From assembly GCA_022818135.1 (NCBI GenBank), contig JAFMSR010000012.1:32146785-32210784 (forward strand): DNA of 64,000 bases, given 5' to 3'. Below, in pieces: positions 1 to 13,100 of the stretch. Source of the stretch: Saxidomus purpurata. Lineage: Eukaryota; Mollusca; Bivalvia; Venerida; Veneridae. How positions within the stretch are numbered: the stretch's first letter is position 1; every line of letters starts with the position of its first letter. A model generated the notes under the pieces. That model was not told the origin of the DNA. It did not search any database and saw nothing but the letters and a program-made list of their open reading frames with translations. The position numbers and the translations under genes are program-made.

Positions 1-235
1 GAATTTAAAACTGAGGGCCCATGTATGGGTGAAAACCTGGCATGATAAAGAACCAGGGGTGTCTCTGGAATTGGGACGCTTTCTGTATCTTGCACTATCC
101 CCCGAAAACCTAAAATAACTAAACTCTTCTGGGGGCGTTGGTCATATGGGAAACCGGTACCAACGATAAAACCCTAATATACCATACCATCCTGGAATGC
201 TGAATTCATTTCATATGTGGTGAAACAACCTGTAT
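1..235. repeat. Degenerate repeat fragment, possibly the tail of a SINE
   Basis: The stretch with 'ctgtatcttgcactatccc' followed by 'gaaaacctaaaataa' resembles the 3' part of the tRNA-derived SINE at 39633-39990 (cctgtacctggtacaagtcc ... gaaacctaaaat). No tRNA-like head is visible before it. There is no coding potential. From 236 to 578 I see only AT-rich unique-looking sequence. Confidence 0.3.
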
Positions 236-578
236 ATACAGTAAGATAATGTAACTTATTCAAATAACGTCTCACAACACTTCTAGAGTCTGCAATTATT
301 CATTCCATATTTGAAGTTGCTGTCTAAATCCAAGGTTCATGGAAGTAGGTTTTCCTGTTTGCACTGTGTGTCCTCCTCATCACAAAACTCTATTACAAAC
401 ATTTCAATGGTTGTCTCTATAAAGAACGCTATAACAGTCAATATAAGACTATCACCTCATATGTCTCGGTCAATGATAGACTATTGAATTATTTTAAATG
501 TATGCCATTTAGTACAGTATTTTCACTTTAAAGCATGAAAGAAATAAAAATCAGTTCAATTTGTTAGGCTTCAAAAAT

Positions 579-2453
579 AACAAGAAGGCCAAGATGGCCA
601 TATATCCCTCACCTGACTACCAATAGCTATAATACCAGGGTTCATGATTTTAACATAATTCATAGAGGTCCACTACACAATGCTTGGTAAAATTTCAAAA
701 ATCTAAGCTTTTCCTGTGGGCCTTGTGGTTGTTTTTAAGACTCCCTATATATGCAGGGTTTCTGCTGTCGGTCACAATGGCACCAAATGCGACAAAAAAT
801 AAATTCTGGCGCTGAAATATTTCAGTCGGCGAATATTAGTGGCGCCAACAAAATAATCTCGGCAATTTCGCCGTGTCACTCAAAAATCAATCGTCGTCTG
901 TTGGCTAGTATACGAAAGAAGGCGGAGCTAATCAGACAGTACCTGATAACGAGCATGTGGACCTCTCGGTCATTATCAAGATGTTTACTGATAAACAATC
1001 ATAAAACTGAAAATAATAGACCTCGCCTAATTTTTATTACATTGTTTGTAACATGGATTTAATGAGCAATGCTTGTTTTTTGTCACGTTTCTGTGTATTG
1101 TAATTGACTAATTCACAGGATGCGCTACCCACGATCAAAACACAATCCATGTATACCTTCTTTTCCGGTAATCACGTGTCATTACAGATTTATATTTTTA
1201 TTAAACTCGACCAGCACTCATTGTTGTAATACATATAGATTTATATTTAACTTCTATTTTGACATTTTATTTTTCTAAGTCACACTTGAACATCGTGTTG
1301 AAATTTCAGTTTGCAATAATGCAAATTGTTCTGGACATTATTTTTTCCTCTTCATGAATATATTTTTGGCAATATTCGGCGCCTTCTAACCCTTCAGTAT
1401 TTGTTAATACTTATCAATATTTATTTCAAACAATTGAAGATACTTTTGAACAAATTTTGTTTCATTAAAAACTGTTTAAAGCGCAAAAATCAAAGAAATT
1501 TAAGTGTCCGTAAATAAGTTCACAGACATGCGAGGTTGCAAAAATATGTGACAAACGGGAATTGCGATCTGTTATTTTTATTTTTGAGCTCATGGTGTTC
1601 TCATGCAGAACACAAACAGAAAAATACGATATGCAAGCCTAGAGGATATGAACTGTGCCTTAACCCCTGAAAGTCTCACCTTGGCTGCTAAAAATGTGAT
1701 TTTGACCCTTGAAAATTTACAATGTTTGAAATAGATTTCTGTCAATTAGATCTATATACAGTGTTTGCTATTATGCTATCAAATCTTAACTTAACGTTGT
1801 ACGACTCTTCTCTCCTCCATGGTGTTCTGTAGGCTTCAAAGACTAGTGGCTCCAACTTTGGAGCCATCGGTGCAAACTTTTTCTAATTAGCAAATTTGTT
1901 GGCACAAACTAAAATTGACCCAGAGGGAACCCTGTATAAGCCTATGTGAAATCAAGTGCCCCCTTCCTGGAAGGATTAATTCTGACGCTGGGCCATGATT
2001 TGAACAATCTTGGTAAAGGTCATGCTCAATATCAAAGCTCTAGGCCTAGTGGTTTCAGAGAAGATTTTTAATGTTTTTCCTATATAAGCCTATGTAAAAC
2101 CAAGTGACCCCCAGGGTGGGGTCAGTTTTATCCCAGGGGTCATAATTTGAACAATCTTGGTAGAGGTCCACTAGACAATGCCACTGGCTAAGTATCTAAG
2201 CTCTAGGCCATGTGCTTTCAGAGAAGAAGATTTTTAAGTTTTTCCTATTTGTTACCATAGAGTTCTGCATGGAATGAAATTCTTTGAACAACTTTGATAG
2301 TGCTTCATGCAAGGAACATCTGCATGCAAAGTTTCATCAACATTGGCCCAGTGGTTTCAGAGCAAATGTTGTTTGAAGGAAATGGTGGATGGACGGAAGG
2401 ACATATGAGGAACCCTGGTGAGTGATCAAAATAGCTCACCCTGGCCTTTTGGT
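579..2453 (+). repeat. Pearl/HINE-like tandem-core element, split by an insertion
   Basis: It begins with a variant of the family's left end (acaagaaggccaagatggcc) and ends near a 'tagctcaccctgg' right end. The inner part carries the family monomer (clauses like 'aatatctaagctctaggcc', 'tggtttcagagaagaagat') and a gacgga tract before the end. The element is continuous except that 754-1934 interrupts the clause 'ccctatataagcctatg', which dates that insertion as younger. Confidence 0.65.
754..1934. mobile_element. Non-autonomous DNA element inserted in a tandem-core repeat
   Basis: It starts CAGGGTTTC and ends GGAACCCTG, short imperfect terminal inverted repeats. The flanks rejoin into the uninterrupted sequence of sister repeats (ccctatata / tataagcctatg), so the ends are set by comparison. 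Flanking duplication is unclear; only TATA is shared. No transposase-like frame was found in the 1.18 kb, so it is probably an internally deleted, hAT-like derivative. A diverged copy of its left part lies at 26555-26945. Confidence 0.55.
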
Positions 2454-2554
2454 AAAGAAGAGTTAGGGGTCTTAGATACTGCACTTCCTGTAAGTACCTG
2501 CTACCACTATGTGTAATATGATTTAAAGTAAGACGGGCACTATGGTTCACAGTC

Positions 2555-2790
2555 ACTACACTAAAGTCTTCTTCTCTGTGGTCACTATCCATGAGTAAAA
2601 TTTCAACTCAATCCCTTACATGGTTTCAGAGTTATGCTATGGACAAGTATTTTTCATAAAATGGGATCCTTTACTACACTTTCTCTCAATGGCATCTATC
2701 TCCATCAAATATTAACTCAATCCCTCAATACTTTTCGAGTTATGCTATGGACATAAGTGTGAAGGAGAGAAACAGACAAAGCAGTAAATA
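2555..2790. repeat. Short tandem fragment with ~110 bp imperfect units
   Basis: Two imperfect units share 'actcaatccct' and 'gagttatgctatggaca' clauses. A related sequence with similar 'gcagttatgctcctgacaaa' wording is at 42290-42830. It is directly followed by the element starting near 2868. Noncoding. Confidence 0.4.
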
Positions 2791-2867
2791 TATGCTTCTT
2801 CCTGCGGAGAGTATAAAAAGGCCAACGCAGAATAACAAACTAGTCACAGAATAAAAAGATTGTACAG

Positions 2868-3856
2868 AAGAAACAAGAGGGCCAAGATGGCCCTATATCG
2901 CTCACCTTGGTACAAGTCCACTTGCCTGGTGGAAGATCACTAGATAATGTTATATACCAAATAAGTTTTATCTATATACGCCTTTGTAAAACAAATGACC
3001 CCCCCCAGTGCAAGGTCAATTTTGACCCCAGGAGCATAATTTGAACAAACTTTGAAGAGGTCTACTAGGCAATGCTACATGCCAAATATCTAAGCTCTAG
3101 GCGAAGTGGTTTCAGAGAAAAAGATTTTTAAAGTTTTCCCTATAAAAGCCTATGTAAAACTAAGTGACCCCCGTGCGGGGTCAATTTTGATCCGGGGGTC
3201 ATAATTTGAACAATCTTGGTAGAAGTCCACTAGCCAATGCTACATGCTAAATATCTAAGCTCCAGGCCTTGTGGTTTCAGAGAAGAAGATTTTTAAAGTT
3301 TTTCCTAGATAAGCCTATGCAAAACTAAGTGACCACCCGCGCGGGGTCAATTTTGACCCGGAGGTCATAATTTGAACAATCTTGGTAGAGGTCCCCTAGA
3401 CAATGCTACATTCTAAATATCTTAGCTCTAGGCCTTGTGGTTTCAGAGAAGAAGACTTTTAAAGTTTTTCCTATATATTCCTATGCAAAAACTAAGGGCC
3501 CACCCGCGCGGGGTCAATTTTGATCCGGGGGTCATAATTTGAACAATCTTGGTAGAGGTCCACTAGACAATGCTACATACCATATATCTAAGCTCTAGGC
3601 CTTGTGGTTTCAGAGGAGAAGATTTTTAAAGTATTTCCTATTTGTTGCCATAGCAACCCGAGTTCTGCATGAAATGGAATTCTTTGAACAATTTTGGTAG
3701 AGCTTCATGCAAGGAACGTTCCTGCATAGTTTTATCAAAATTGGCCTAGATATTTCAGAGGAGATATCATTTGAATCAAAATGTTGACGGACGACGGACG
3801 ACAGACAATCATCGATCAGAAAAGCTCACCCTGGCATAGGCAGGTGAGCTAAAAAA
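2868..3856 (+). repeat. Pearl/HINE-like tandem-core element, near full length
   Basis: The left end is 'aagagggccaagatggccc' followed by 'tatatcgctcacc'; the right end is 'aaaagctcaccctggcat' closing with 'caggtgagctaaaaa'. The core has about four to five monomers of ~170 bp, each containing 'cataatttgaacaatcttgg', 'aatatctaagctctaggcc' and 'tggtttcagagaagaagat'. A gacggacgacggacg tract precedes the right end. Bivalve 'pearl' elements and Helitron-like HINEs are known to carry ~160 bp tandem cores and ACGG microsatellites. No protein is encoded. Confidence 0.75.
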
Positions 3857-5947
3857 CTGACACACAATTTTAAAGACACTAACATCTAATTAAACTTCAG
3901 GTGACATTCTATCAGGATTTCATCTTTATAAAACCATCTTTATAAAACATAATGAGGCAAACAGCTTGAAATCTGAACTTCACCATCAGTCTTCATTTGT
4001 TTTGAATGGTTTTGACATATTTTCTAATTCTGAAACTTTCATTAGTTTCTTCTGAAATTAATTATCAGCTTCTTCTAAATTTCAATTAAAGTCCTTTAAT
4101 AATAAATAAAGGGAAAAAGAAAAGAAAATCTGCAACGTCGTTTTATTTGTAAGGACTGATTTTCAGCTTCATGAAAGTTAGATTTGCATGAAACAAACTA
4201 CACTGAAAATATAAACTTCTAAAATATGAATATTCAAAATATTCTTTTTTTGTTTTCTTTATAGTCCCGGCCAACCGTGGGATTTCTCCCCTGGTAAAAT
4301 CGCCAAGACCCCTTTTTAGTATCTTCAATTTTCCATTGCAAAGGCTTTTTTAAGGGTAAGTTTTGGTGGGACAGTCTTAATAGTCAAATATGCAGTCACT
4401 TCAACAACAAAATAATCATTGGAAATAATTCTAACGCACTACTGATGTGTAATATCTTTTCTTATTGGTTACGTCATTTAAATTTGTGACATTTAAATAA
4501 TGTTTATATAGTTAGAAAAATCAAGCGATCAGTAATGATTGCATATAAGATCATTGTACATTAGAATAGGGTTAACCAGTGAGTGATTTTGATACTTGCG
4601 ACACCAATTACGGTTTTTAATGGTCGCCAACAATTTTAACAGCTCCAGTCAACACCATCACCATTTAACATATTTGAGATCATTAACAACCATATACCGT
4701 TATCGTTTGTGTATAACAGGTACTTTTTTCATCGAAATACAGCTTTAAAACTTCCCTGATGTTTATACACCATATTAGAAATAATAACATTTAAACCTTT
4801 AAGTCAGAACCATCTAATTTACTTGGAACATAATATTTCCACACTTGTCAAACTCCTGTACAAATGAGGTTATAAGTTTAAAGAGACGCAACTTTCAGAA
4901 ACTTGCTATTAATAAACGCTGGACTGGATGTTACGCTAATTATGTGAAAAATAGATATTTAAGAAGTAATGAGATTCAAGTTTAAATTAGAATTGTTTAT
5001 TTTATGGCAGGCATTCAATTAAGACAGCAACAATATTTTTATCGGAGATGTGCAATAGAGTTAACAATATACGAAGAAGTTCTCTGATGACATGTGGTAA
5101 TGATGACAAGTTTGAAAAGGTGCGGACAGGTAAATTAAACATTGGCGAACTTGTACACTTGTCACGGATTGTCAAAACTCATTGATAGCAAAGCAATAAG
5201 ACTGCCAATTGAGTGTGAATTCAACAACTTAAGTAGTTATGAAAACAAAAATGAGTTCCAAGGGGCCCATAAGAAACAGATTTACTAAACGGCCATATTT
5301 ATCGATTTTAATTATTTATTTGACACCAGTTCTAAATGCATTCTATACAATAAACGACAATTTTTCCTCAGACAATCAAATTCTTTTTTCCTGGGGATTA
5401 TACACAAGTGTGATCAATACATACACGATTATGGTATACAGTCAAATATCAAAAATACAAAACAGTTAGCCCTATACTGGCGCGCACTAAGATACATTTA
5501 AATATTAGATCTAAACAGTCTTACGACATAGACATCTAGCCTAAATGCCCTAGCAAATGTCAATGTAACCCTTTAAATACTTTAAGAAGCTTCATCTAAA
5601 AACAAACATTATTTATAATCAAGGGGGTGTCATTAAGTATGCAACAAGTCGCCATTCTGATCTTCTTATCTTTTTTTTCCTCTCAAATTAGATATAACAA
5701 CTTCTATCTTCTTTACCCTAATGGAACCTAGTACTTTGCAATCAAATGAAATACTTTTCTGTCTTCTTCAACCAATCTGATGACAAAAGTCTAACCTCTC
5801 CTAATTCCTGGTAATTGTGCATTGATTGAACAGTTTCTTAGATAAAAAAATGATCAGATAATTGCAAGCAGCTGGTACAGAAGTAGGAGTGACCAGGGAA
5901 ATTTCTAACCTAACATCTATTAAAAGTACATCACTGACTTTTCGAAA
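3857..5947. other. Gene-free AT-rich stretch
   Basis: Only short, unconvincing open frames occur (for example 5239-5469 on the plus strand), with no flanking splice consensus or recognisable protein similarity. No inverted or tandem repeat was noticed. It may be intronic sequence of the LRRCC1-like gene, whose remaining exons I could not find, or intergenic. Confidence 0.4.
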
Positions 5948-6868
5948 CAGGAGAGCCAAGATGGTCCTTTACTGCTCATCTGGGTATCCTAGGGTCATAA
6001 TTAGAACAGTTACAGGAGAGGACCACTATACAATACTACATACCAAATATCTAAGCTCTAGACTTTGCTATAATGAAGGGAAAATATTTTTTTTAAATCC
6101 TGTATTAGTTTATGTAAAATAATCTCCCCCAGGGTGTAGCCAAATTTGATCCTGGGGCAAAATTAAAACCATCTTCAACTAGGCAATGTATTTCCTTATA
6201 CAAGTCTACAATATAAAACAAGTGAACCCAATTTTGACCCATTGGGTATAGTTTATATAACCTAAAATGGTAGAGAACCATTGATATATGCTACAGCCAA
6301 ATATCTCAGCTCCAAGCCATATGGTATAAAACAAATATTTCCTTATAAAAGTCTATATAAAGCAATTGAACCCTGGGGTAGGACCACTTATGACCCAAGG
6401 AGCATGCTTTTGACAAACCTTGACAAAGGACCGTCACACAGTGCTACATACCAAATATCTAAGCTCTAAGCCTTTCAATTTCTGACATGAAGATTTTTAT
6501 AGTTTTACTATTATGTTTTGATGTCTCACATATGACTCCCTGAATGGCACCAATTTTGACCCTAGAGACAAAATTTGAACAAACTTGATAGAGGTCAACT
6601 GGAAAGTGCCACAAACCAAATATCTAAGCACATGGACTTGTGGTTTTGGAGAAGAAGTTTTTTAAAGTCTCTCCTTTTTGTTGCCGTAGCAACCAAAAAT
6701 TTTCAAAAAAGGGAATTCTTTAAACAATTTTGGTAGACCTTCATGCAAGGAACATCTCAATGAGGAGATATTGTTTGAAGGAAATGGTGGACAGATAACA
6801 CACAGCAGAAGCCAGACAGTGAGTGGTCCTAATAGCTCACCCTGGAGCTTTGTGTTAGGTGAGCTAAA
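5948..6868 (+). repeat. Pearl/HINE-like tandem-core element, diverged copy
   Basis: It runs from 'aggagagccaagatgg' to 'aatagctcaccctggagc ... ggtgagctaaaac' with four to five degraded ~160 bp monomers. Its sequence is more diverged from the copies at 2868 and 54700 than they are from each other, so it looks like an older insertion. Confidence 0.65.
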
Positions 6869-7389
6869 ACAAAGTGTACAGCTTGTTGTTTGCATACTCT
6901 ATGATATATCACTAAATGTTGACCTTGAACTTTTAACTATACAGCTAATAGCTATACACTTATGTGGCTTCAGTAATAAAGCTTCGTTATTTACTTGTTT
7001 CAGCTTAATGAAAGCCAAGGCCACTATGTGACAATGATTTCTATATTAAAGAGTGCAGATAACTTCTATACAAGCAGAAAAGTTTCAGAAATGCTGGTCT
7101 TCTGTAACTGTGCGTTTATAAAAGGTCACTGAAAGGGTGACACAGGACCCTAAACACTATGAGGTAAGACTGTTTAGCTGTTCAGCATGGATGGTCATGC
7201 GCTCTTCGTTCACATCTCACCTCTATCATCAGAAGTTTTTCCCTACTATTTTTCAATATAATTCAATATCATTACTGTTATCATAAATGTTTTTCCGCAG
7301 TTGTTTAAATATAGAGCAAATTGTGGCTAGTACAGTTTTTCATCTACCCTAACAGAATAAAACCTACATTAATAAAACTAGAACACGAA

Positions 7390-8110
7390 TGCCCCAAGAT
7401 AAGGCTACAAAACAAAGTTTACTGAAAATACAATCATGCAGTTTGGCCTTGACCTTTAAGGTAGACCATTTTCTTGCACAAAACACATGTCTTGTTATAA
7501 TGTCAGAGTAAATCACCTTCAACACTTTGTTTACAGGTGAGCTGATAAGGCTAATTTCATCATTTTACGATAATTCAAGTGCCATAATCCAAAGTGCCTA
7601 AAGCCATTTTGCTGCTTATTGAACTTGGCCTAGACGTTACAACCACAAATATTTTCACCATGTTTACTGAAGATATGATGAAAACTGCTTGACTTAGAGA
7701 GCGTTCAAGCTTATTTGGCCAATTTTACTTAATTCAAGGGCCATAATCCAAATGTGCCTGAAGCGAATTGACTGGCTTTCAAACTCGGCCTAACTATTAT
7801 GCCCATGAATATCTTCACCAAGATTGGTGAAGATTGGATGAAAACTATTTGACTTAGAAGCAGACAAGGCTAATTTGACCAATTCTATATAGTTCAGGGG
7901 CCAAAGCCAAGAGTGCCTGAATTGCTTTGGCTGGTATTAAACTTGGCCGAGACATTATGCCTACAAACATGTTCATCAAGTTTGGTGAAGATCACATGAA
8001 AACTGTTCGAATTGAGAGCAGACAAAGTGTGGACGCCCCCAAACACAGGTGTTCCCATTATACATCCCTTCCTGCGTATAAAAAAGGGACCTCCCATAAT
8101 TCTGTGTAGA
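7390..8110 (+). repeat. Tandem-core element, 'gaagatcagatgaaaactg' type
   Basis: Three imperfect monomers, spaced about 157-165 bp, repeat the clause 'cacaaatattttcaccaa ... tggtgaagat ... gatgaaaactg'. The right end reads 'gacaaagtgtggacgcc' and then 'gcgtataaaaaaggg'. A second copy with the same end is at 16030-16745. Open frames here on both strands are by-products of the repeat. Confidence 0.65.
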
Positions 8111-8194
8111 TTGTAACCAAAATCAAACTTGACCTGTAAATCTACATGTTAAATCTGAATTTAATTCACGTAACCTTTCAAGTAACTGATCAGA

Positions 8195-8550
8195 AACGAA
8201 AAATTTTTACCCCAGACCAATGATTTGAACTAACTTGATGAAAGTCTACTAGACATTGCCAAACACCAAATATCTAGGTAACATCTTGGCCATTCAATCT
8301 TGGAGAAGATTTTTAAGGTTTTCCTATTGGTTGCCATAGGAACCAAAGTTCTCCATAGAATGCAATTCTTTGAACAGCTTCTAAATAGCTTCATGCAAAC
8401 AACATTCCTATCAAGTATCAGCAACATTAGACAAATTGTTACAGAGGACATGGTGGATGGATGATGTATTAAAGACTGAAATACGACAGACATCGGAGGG
8501 TGAGCAACCCTTATAACACACTCTGGCACTTTGTGCTAGGTGAGCTAATA
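8195..8550 (+). repeat. 5'-truncated tandem-core element
   Basis: Only about one and a half monomers remain before the right end 'ctctggcactttgtgctagg' and 'tgagctaat'. The right-end hairpin (ctggcac...gtgcyag) is clear; the left 'gagggccaagatggcc' end is absent. Confidence 0.6.
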
Positions 8551-9012
8551 ATTATAACAGTCATGTGATCACCCATGCTTGCTACTGAAAAACAGAAGAA
8601 TTCCCCTTCAATTTTAAAGATATTCACAAATACAATATTAAGGTATTTGATAAAGCCTTCCAAATAAATCTGTTCATATAGAAAAATGCTTACACAAACA
8701 AACTTCGAAAATGTAAAGCACATTTCTATGGTAAACCATCATGCAAGATATCATGATAACTCATAGTAACTCTTCACAATATACTGGAATTCCTACCCCT
8801 CACATCATAGGATATTGACATGTCCTGAATCCAGTTACGCCATATTTCAGCTTCATTAAGAAAGGCTTTTAAAAAATAAGTGATAATATCACATGTCTCA
8901 TGTCTATCATAATCTGTGAGAAAGAATCTTCTTTATTTTGGAGGAAGTTAAAAGAAGTTAATCACTTCTGAAGATCAATTAAAATTCTTGGTATACCTGT
9001 ACACAAATGGCC

Positions 9013-9070
9013 CTAGGACAGTGACCCTATGACAGTGACCCTTGGATAGTGACTTTAGGACAGTGACCAA
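9013..9070. repeat. Short 14-bp tandem repeat, about four units
   Basis: Units of the form 'aggacagtgaccct' recur four times with one to three differences each. Noncoding. Confidence 0.6.
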
Positions 9071-9359
9071 AGGCTGCTTGGACAACTTTAAAGTTTATCG
9101 GTCATAGCAATACATTAACAATTGTGACAAAAACCTATGGCAAGATAATATAGGAGAGATCTGGATGATGTCTCTTGGCAGGATTGATATGATGTCTGGT
9201 GGGCAATATGAGTTGTGTTAACAATGTTTATGTACAGGAAATAACTTTTTAAATATCTATAACATTATTGCTTTTAAAACAATTTTTAAAATTCAAACTT
9301 TGTTAAGTATCTTACTTAAAACCTGGCCAATCATACAACCAGATGGGTGTTCAGTAGAA

Positions 9360-9965
9360 CATGTGTGTCACCCTCTTGCACTTTGCAAGAATAACCAATA
9401 ATTTTGTGACATCGAAGTACAAAAAGGGGCATACTTCTGTCAATTATGACCTTGACCAACAAATATTGACTGCATCATGACCCTTATGTCATAAGGAATG
9501 CAATTTGAAAGTTTGATGAAGAAATCTTAAGAAATGGCAAAGTTATAGCAAACATTAAGTTTTCGAGACAAAATTTAAGTACAAAAAGGGGCATAACTCT
9601 GTCAAATATGACCTTTTTCTACAAATTTGGCGGCATCACAACCCTTTTGACATAAGCAATACAATTTGAGAGTTTGATAAAGAAATCTTAAGAAATGGCA
9701 AGTTATAGCCAACATCAAGTTTTCGTGACAAAATCTATGTACAAAAAGGGGTATAACTCTATCAAATATGACCTTGACCTACAAAATTTGGCAGCATCAT
9801 GACCCTTTTGTTATAAGCAATACAATTGTAAAGTTTAATGAAGAAATCTTAAGAAATGGCAAAGTTATAGCCAATGTTAGTTTGTGTGACGGACCGATGG
9901 ACGGACCGACGGACAGACAAAGCAATCCTATGTATCACCTTTTCTCCGAAAGGGTGACACAAAAA
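9360..9965. repeat. Tandem-core element with TGTGTCACCCT inverted ends
   Basis: The element is bounded by 'gtgtgtcaccctcttgc' and 'cgaaagggtgacacaaa', an inverted pair. Inside are three ~160 bp monomers sharing 'gtacaaaaaggggcataact' and 'gaaatggcaaagttatagcc'. A gacggaccgacggacaga tract precedes the right end, as in the other tandem-core families. It lies just downstream of the last LRRCC1 exon found. Confidence 0.65.
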
Positions 9966-10091
9966 TTCTGTAACCATACCACAATCTCACCGTTTACTTC
10001 TCAGTTTGAAATATTTAAGTTACCTGTACACATAGCCTTACACATGACTTAACTGTTACCCTACACATAAAGCCTCAAAGTGTAACCTTAC

Positions 10092-10150
10092 CTTAAGTGT
10101 GTCAGAATCCATCCCGCTGGACAACAAATAATCTAGAAATTCATCCAGGC
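10092..10150 (-). CDS. LRRCC1: LRRCC1-like coding exon 4 (59 nt)
   Basis: A short exon bounded by 'attctag' and GTAAGG reads GLDEFLDYLLSSGMDSDTLK and exits in phase 0. The spacing after the LRR cap and the 'xxLDxxLDxLxSS' wording fit LRRCC1. It is too short to identify alone; its position and phase support it. Confidence 0.7.
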
Positions 10151-13100
10151 CTAGAATAAAGTATAATTTAATCATATACAGTAAATGGGAGCAGATATTG
10201 GGACTGATACGGGTTAATGACAGAAAGAGTTTCAGGTCCCTTGACTTACAGAGACCTCCAAATCTTATACAGTATGGCAGAAAAATTCACATGTTCAAAC
10301 TTTTATCTTCAGAACAACTTTCTGTTAACTGTGTTAAAGCTGCAGAATTTCAGTCCAGCATTTTTTTCATTGCAGTGCATTCCATATTTTAGTTCTATTT
10401 ATGTAGTACCCTCAAGTAACCAGCTTCTGTGATGTTAAGGAAACAAAGTTCTTTTTCAAGAAGAATATTGTTTGTGTGAAAAAATAAAATGAACAGATCC
10501 AGAAGACATCTTAGCTTGTACAATCCCAAATATGTCTGAGAAAAAATCTTTGACTGTTACTTTTTGATGCTGCACTTTTATGCATGTACCAAAATAGACT
10601 TCCATTTTCACTAGTAGAAGAGTTTTCGTGAGCTTTACAAAATGGCTGAAACGGAGGGTGCTGCAATAACAGAGACCTTATAACATTCAAATTGTATTCA
10701 TTTTATTTTTATTTTAGATCAATATGTATTGTATGTATTTCTTTACCAACTACAAAACATATGAAACTCTATATGGCCTTTAAGAGTTCCCGGGCATATA
10801 AGGAGGTACTCTTTCCTTCCATTCCGTAAATTAAATATCAGCCTCAAAACCAGTTATCCAATGTTGTGACCTAGCTGTCAAAAATGTAGACAATCGGCTG
10901 CTAAATGTCTTGCTGGTGAAAGATCGATGTATGTTACAAATTTGAACGGAAGAAGTAGGTTTACTTATTGCATTATCTTCGTTCTATAATTTTATGATAG
11001 TGCACAAAGAGAAACTGTTTACTTATGCCTTCAAGAGCTATACGAAGCATTTTTTATAACTAACAGCAAATTGGCATTTCTGAAGTTATATTCCTAAGTT
11101 TGACGTCAGAAAACAAAACATATCTTCTGGAGCTTTGTGTAAATGTTTCCGATATAACGAAATGAAGGGTATCTTGATTTGAGGTTACTCGACAGTAGTA
11201 TATGATACTGCACTTGTTCTTTTTTGCTGTTGAGCTAGCTTTTATGGTGACGTGGTAGTGTCTGCTTAACAACCTAGAGGTCTCAAGTTCGAATCTTGCT
11301 AGGGCAAAGGATTTTTCACTGATACATTTAACAATTCAGAGTATTCTCAATATGAACCTATCATCAAGATGCAAAACAGCAAAACATTATTTACAGTACT
11401 TTATGCAGCATTTGCCCTCTTACTTAATATTTGAGTTAAATCAAAGCAACCTTAAAAGATTTCCATTGCTTTTCAGCTAAGCAAGAACTATTTTTGTTCC
11501 ATTCAATGATGATTTGCCACTGGTCTCAATGTCTCATGTGATATTCTCACACCAAGGACTGAACCAGCCATGAAAATATTTTTTTTATTATTATTTTCTT
11601 TACACGGACAATAACGATATGTACCTGGTGCGTTTGTATCACTTTCTGAATGAGCATTTCCGAACCTGTCTCGTCCGTCTAGATAATGTAGCTGAGGTAA
11701 ATTCGACATCAGTTCTTGCTCATAACCTGTACAAAGATAGCAATTACACAAGAGTCATCATACTGTACATTGGGAGTATGGTTGAATAACTTAATTTTTT
11801 AAAATCACTCATCCCTAAGAATGAAGCAAACTTTTGCTTGTATTCATTAATAAAATTTTGACAAGCATTTCTGCATATGTTCACAAATATTTCATCCAGA
11901 GGTCATATTCAAGCTGTCATTTGATGTGCATGTAGTTGAAAGAACTGCATGTGTTGAAATATTTGCCAGCTATTTAACTTCTGCATACTTGCGGTCATCC
12001 TCTCTCCACAAATGTGTGCTTTTCCCAATTTCTAGTTTCCTACATACCTGTACAAACTCAATTTTTGTATCAACAAATTAAATTTTTGCTAAATTATGCT
12101 TGTACATTCCTCTGCAATGGACTGTGCTGCAAAAATCTGACCAGCAATAGGGTATACACATATATCACATTTGTACTAAATATTAACCATAACACTATGA
12201 TGCAATTATCATAGTCATAGTCTACATTGTGTGCATTTCAGAATGTAAATCTAGCAATCTAACATAACTTGCTTTGTCTATCAGTAAATCTGCAATAAAC
12301 CACATTTTGATGCACGAGCCTTCATTTATGAAATCAAATTTTGCTTATTTCATACTAACAAAATTTCCACATGAAATAAAGCCCATTGCATTTATATCTT
12401 TTTTGTAATATTTGGTCATGTTACAATGGAAAATTATGTTCTTAAAGCATTGTTCATTGTCTAATACCAACTCCTCGTTCAGCTGCTTAGTTACTGCACA
12501 TCAGAACTCCAAATCATTGTTTTATATTAGACGATGAACACCGTTTAAACAGATATTATTTATTTCACGAACACTTCTTTAACAATTCCCTGGTACATGC
12601 ACCTATCAAAACTGGGGGTTTAGACAAGTCCATTCAGAATCATTTCTTTAGAGAGTATTTAGACCTATACACTTTTCAGCCCTAAACAATGAATGATACT
12701 CATGATTTAACAGAGAAACATATACAACTAGAGGTATCACTGAATAAGGCTTTCATAAAATTGAAAGAACTATTTTTTTCCAAAAAGCTTTGACCAGGCA
12801 ATAACTTAAAGTTAATTTTTTTTCAGTATAGGTTACCCCTCTTGTGTTGAAAAACTCATGAGTTTGAAATTTTCTCACATTTATCAGCCAACTAATTTTT
12901 GTGGTCAGGAGTACCATCCTTTATTTTGTTTTATTGTATACAGATTTAAAAGATCTCTTTAAAAAAGGAAGTTTGCCAACTCGAATGCAGAATTCAGCCA
13001 AAGAGAAGTTTTACCCACTTCAGGGAGAAGTCATTGGCCTTAATATAATATTTTCTTAAAGACTGATCATTCCTTTTAAGTCTTCTTTAAGGCCAATCCC

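Noticed and set aside
11236..11300. tRNA gene
   Set aside because: B-box-like 'gttcgaatct' is present but the acceptor and D stems fail; scored as a SINE relic.
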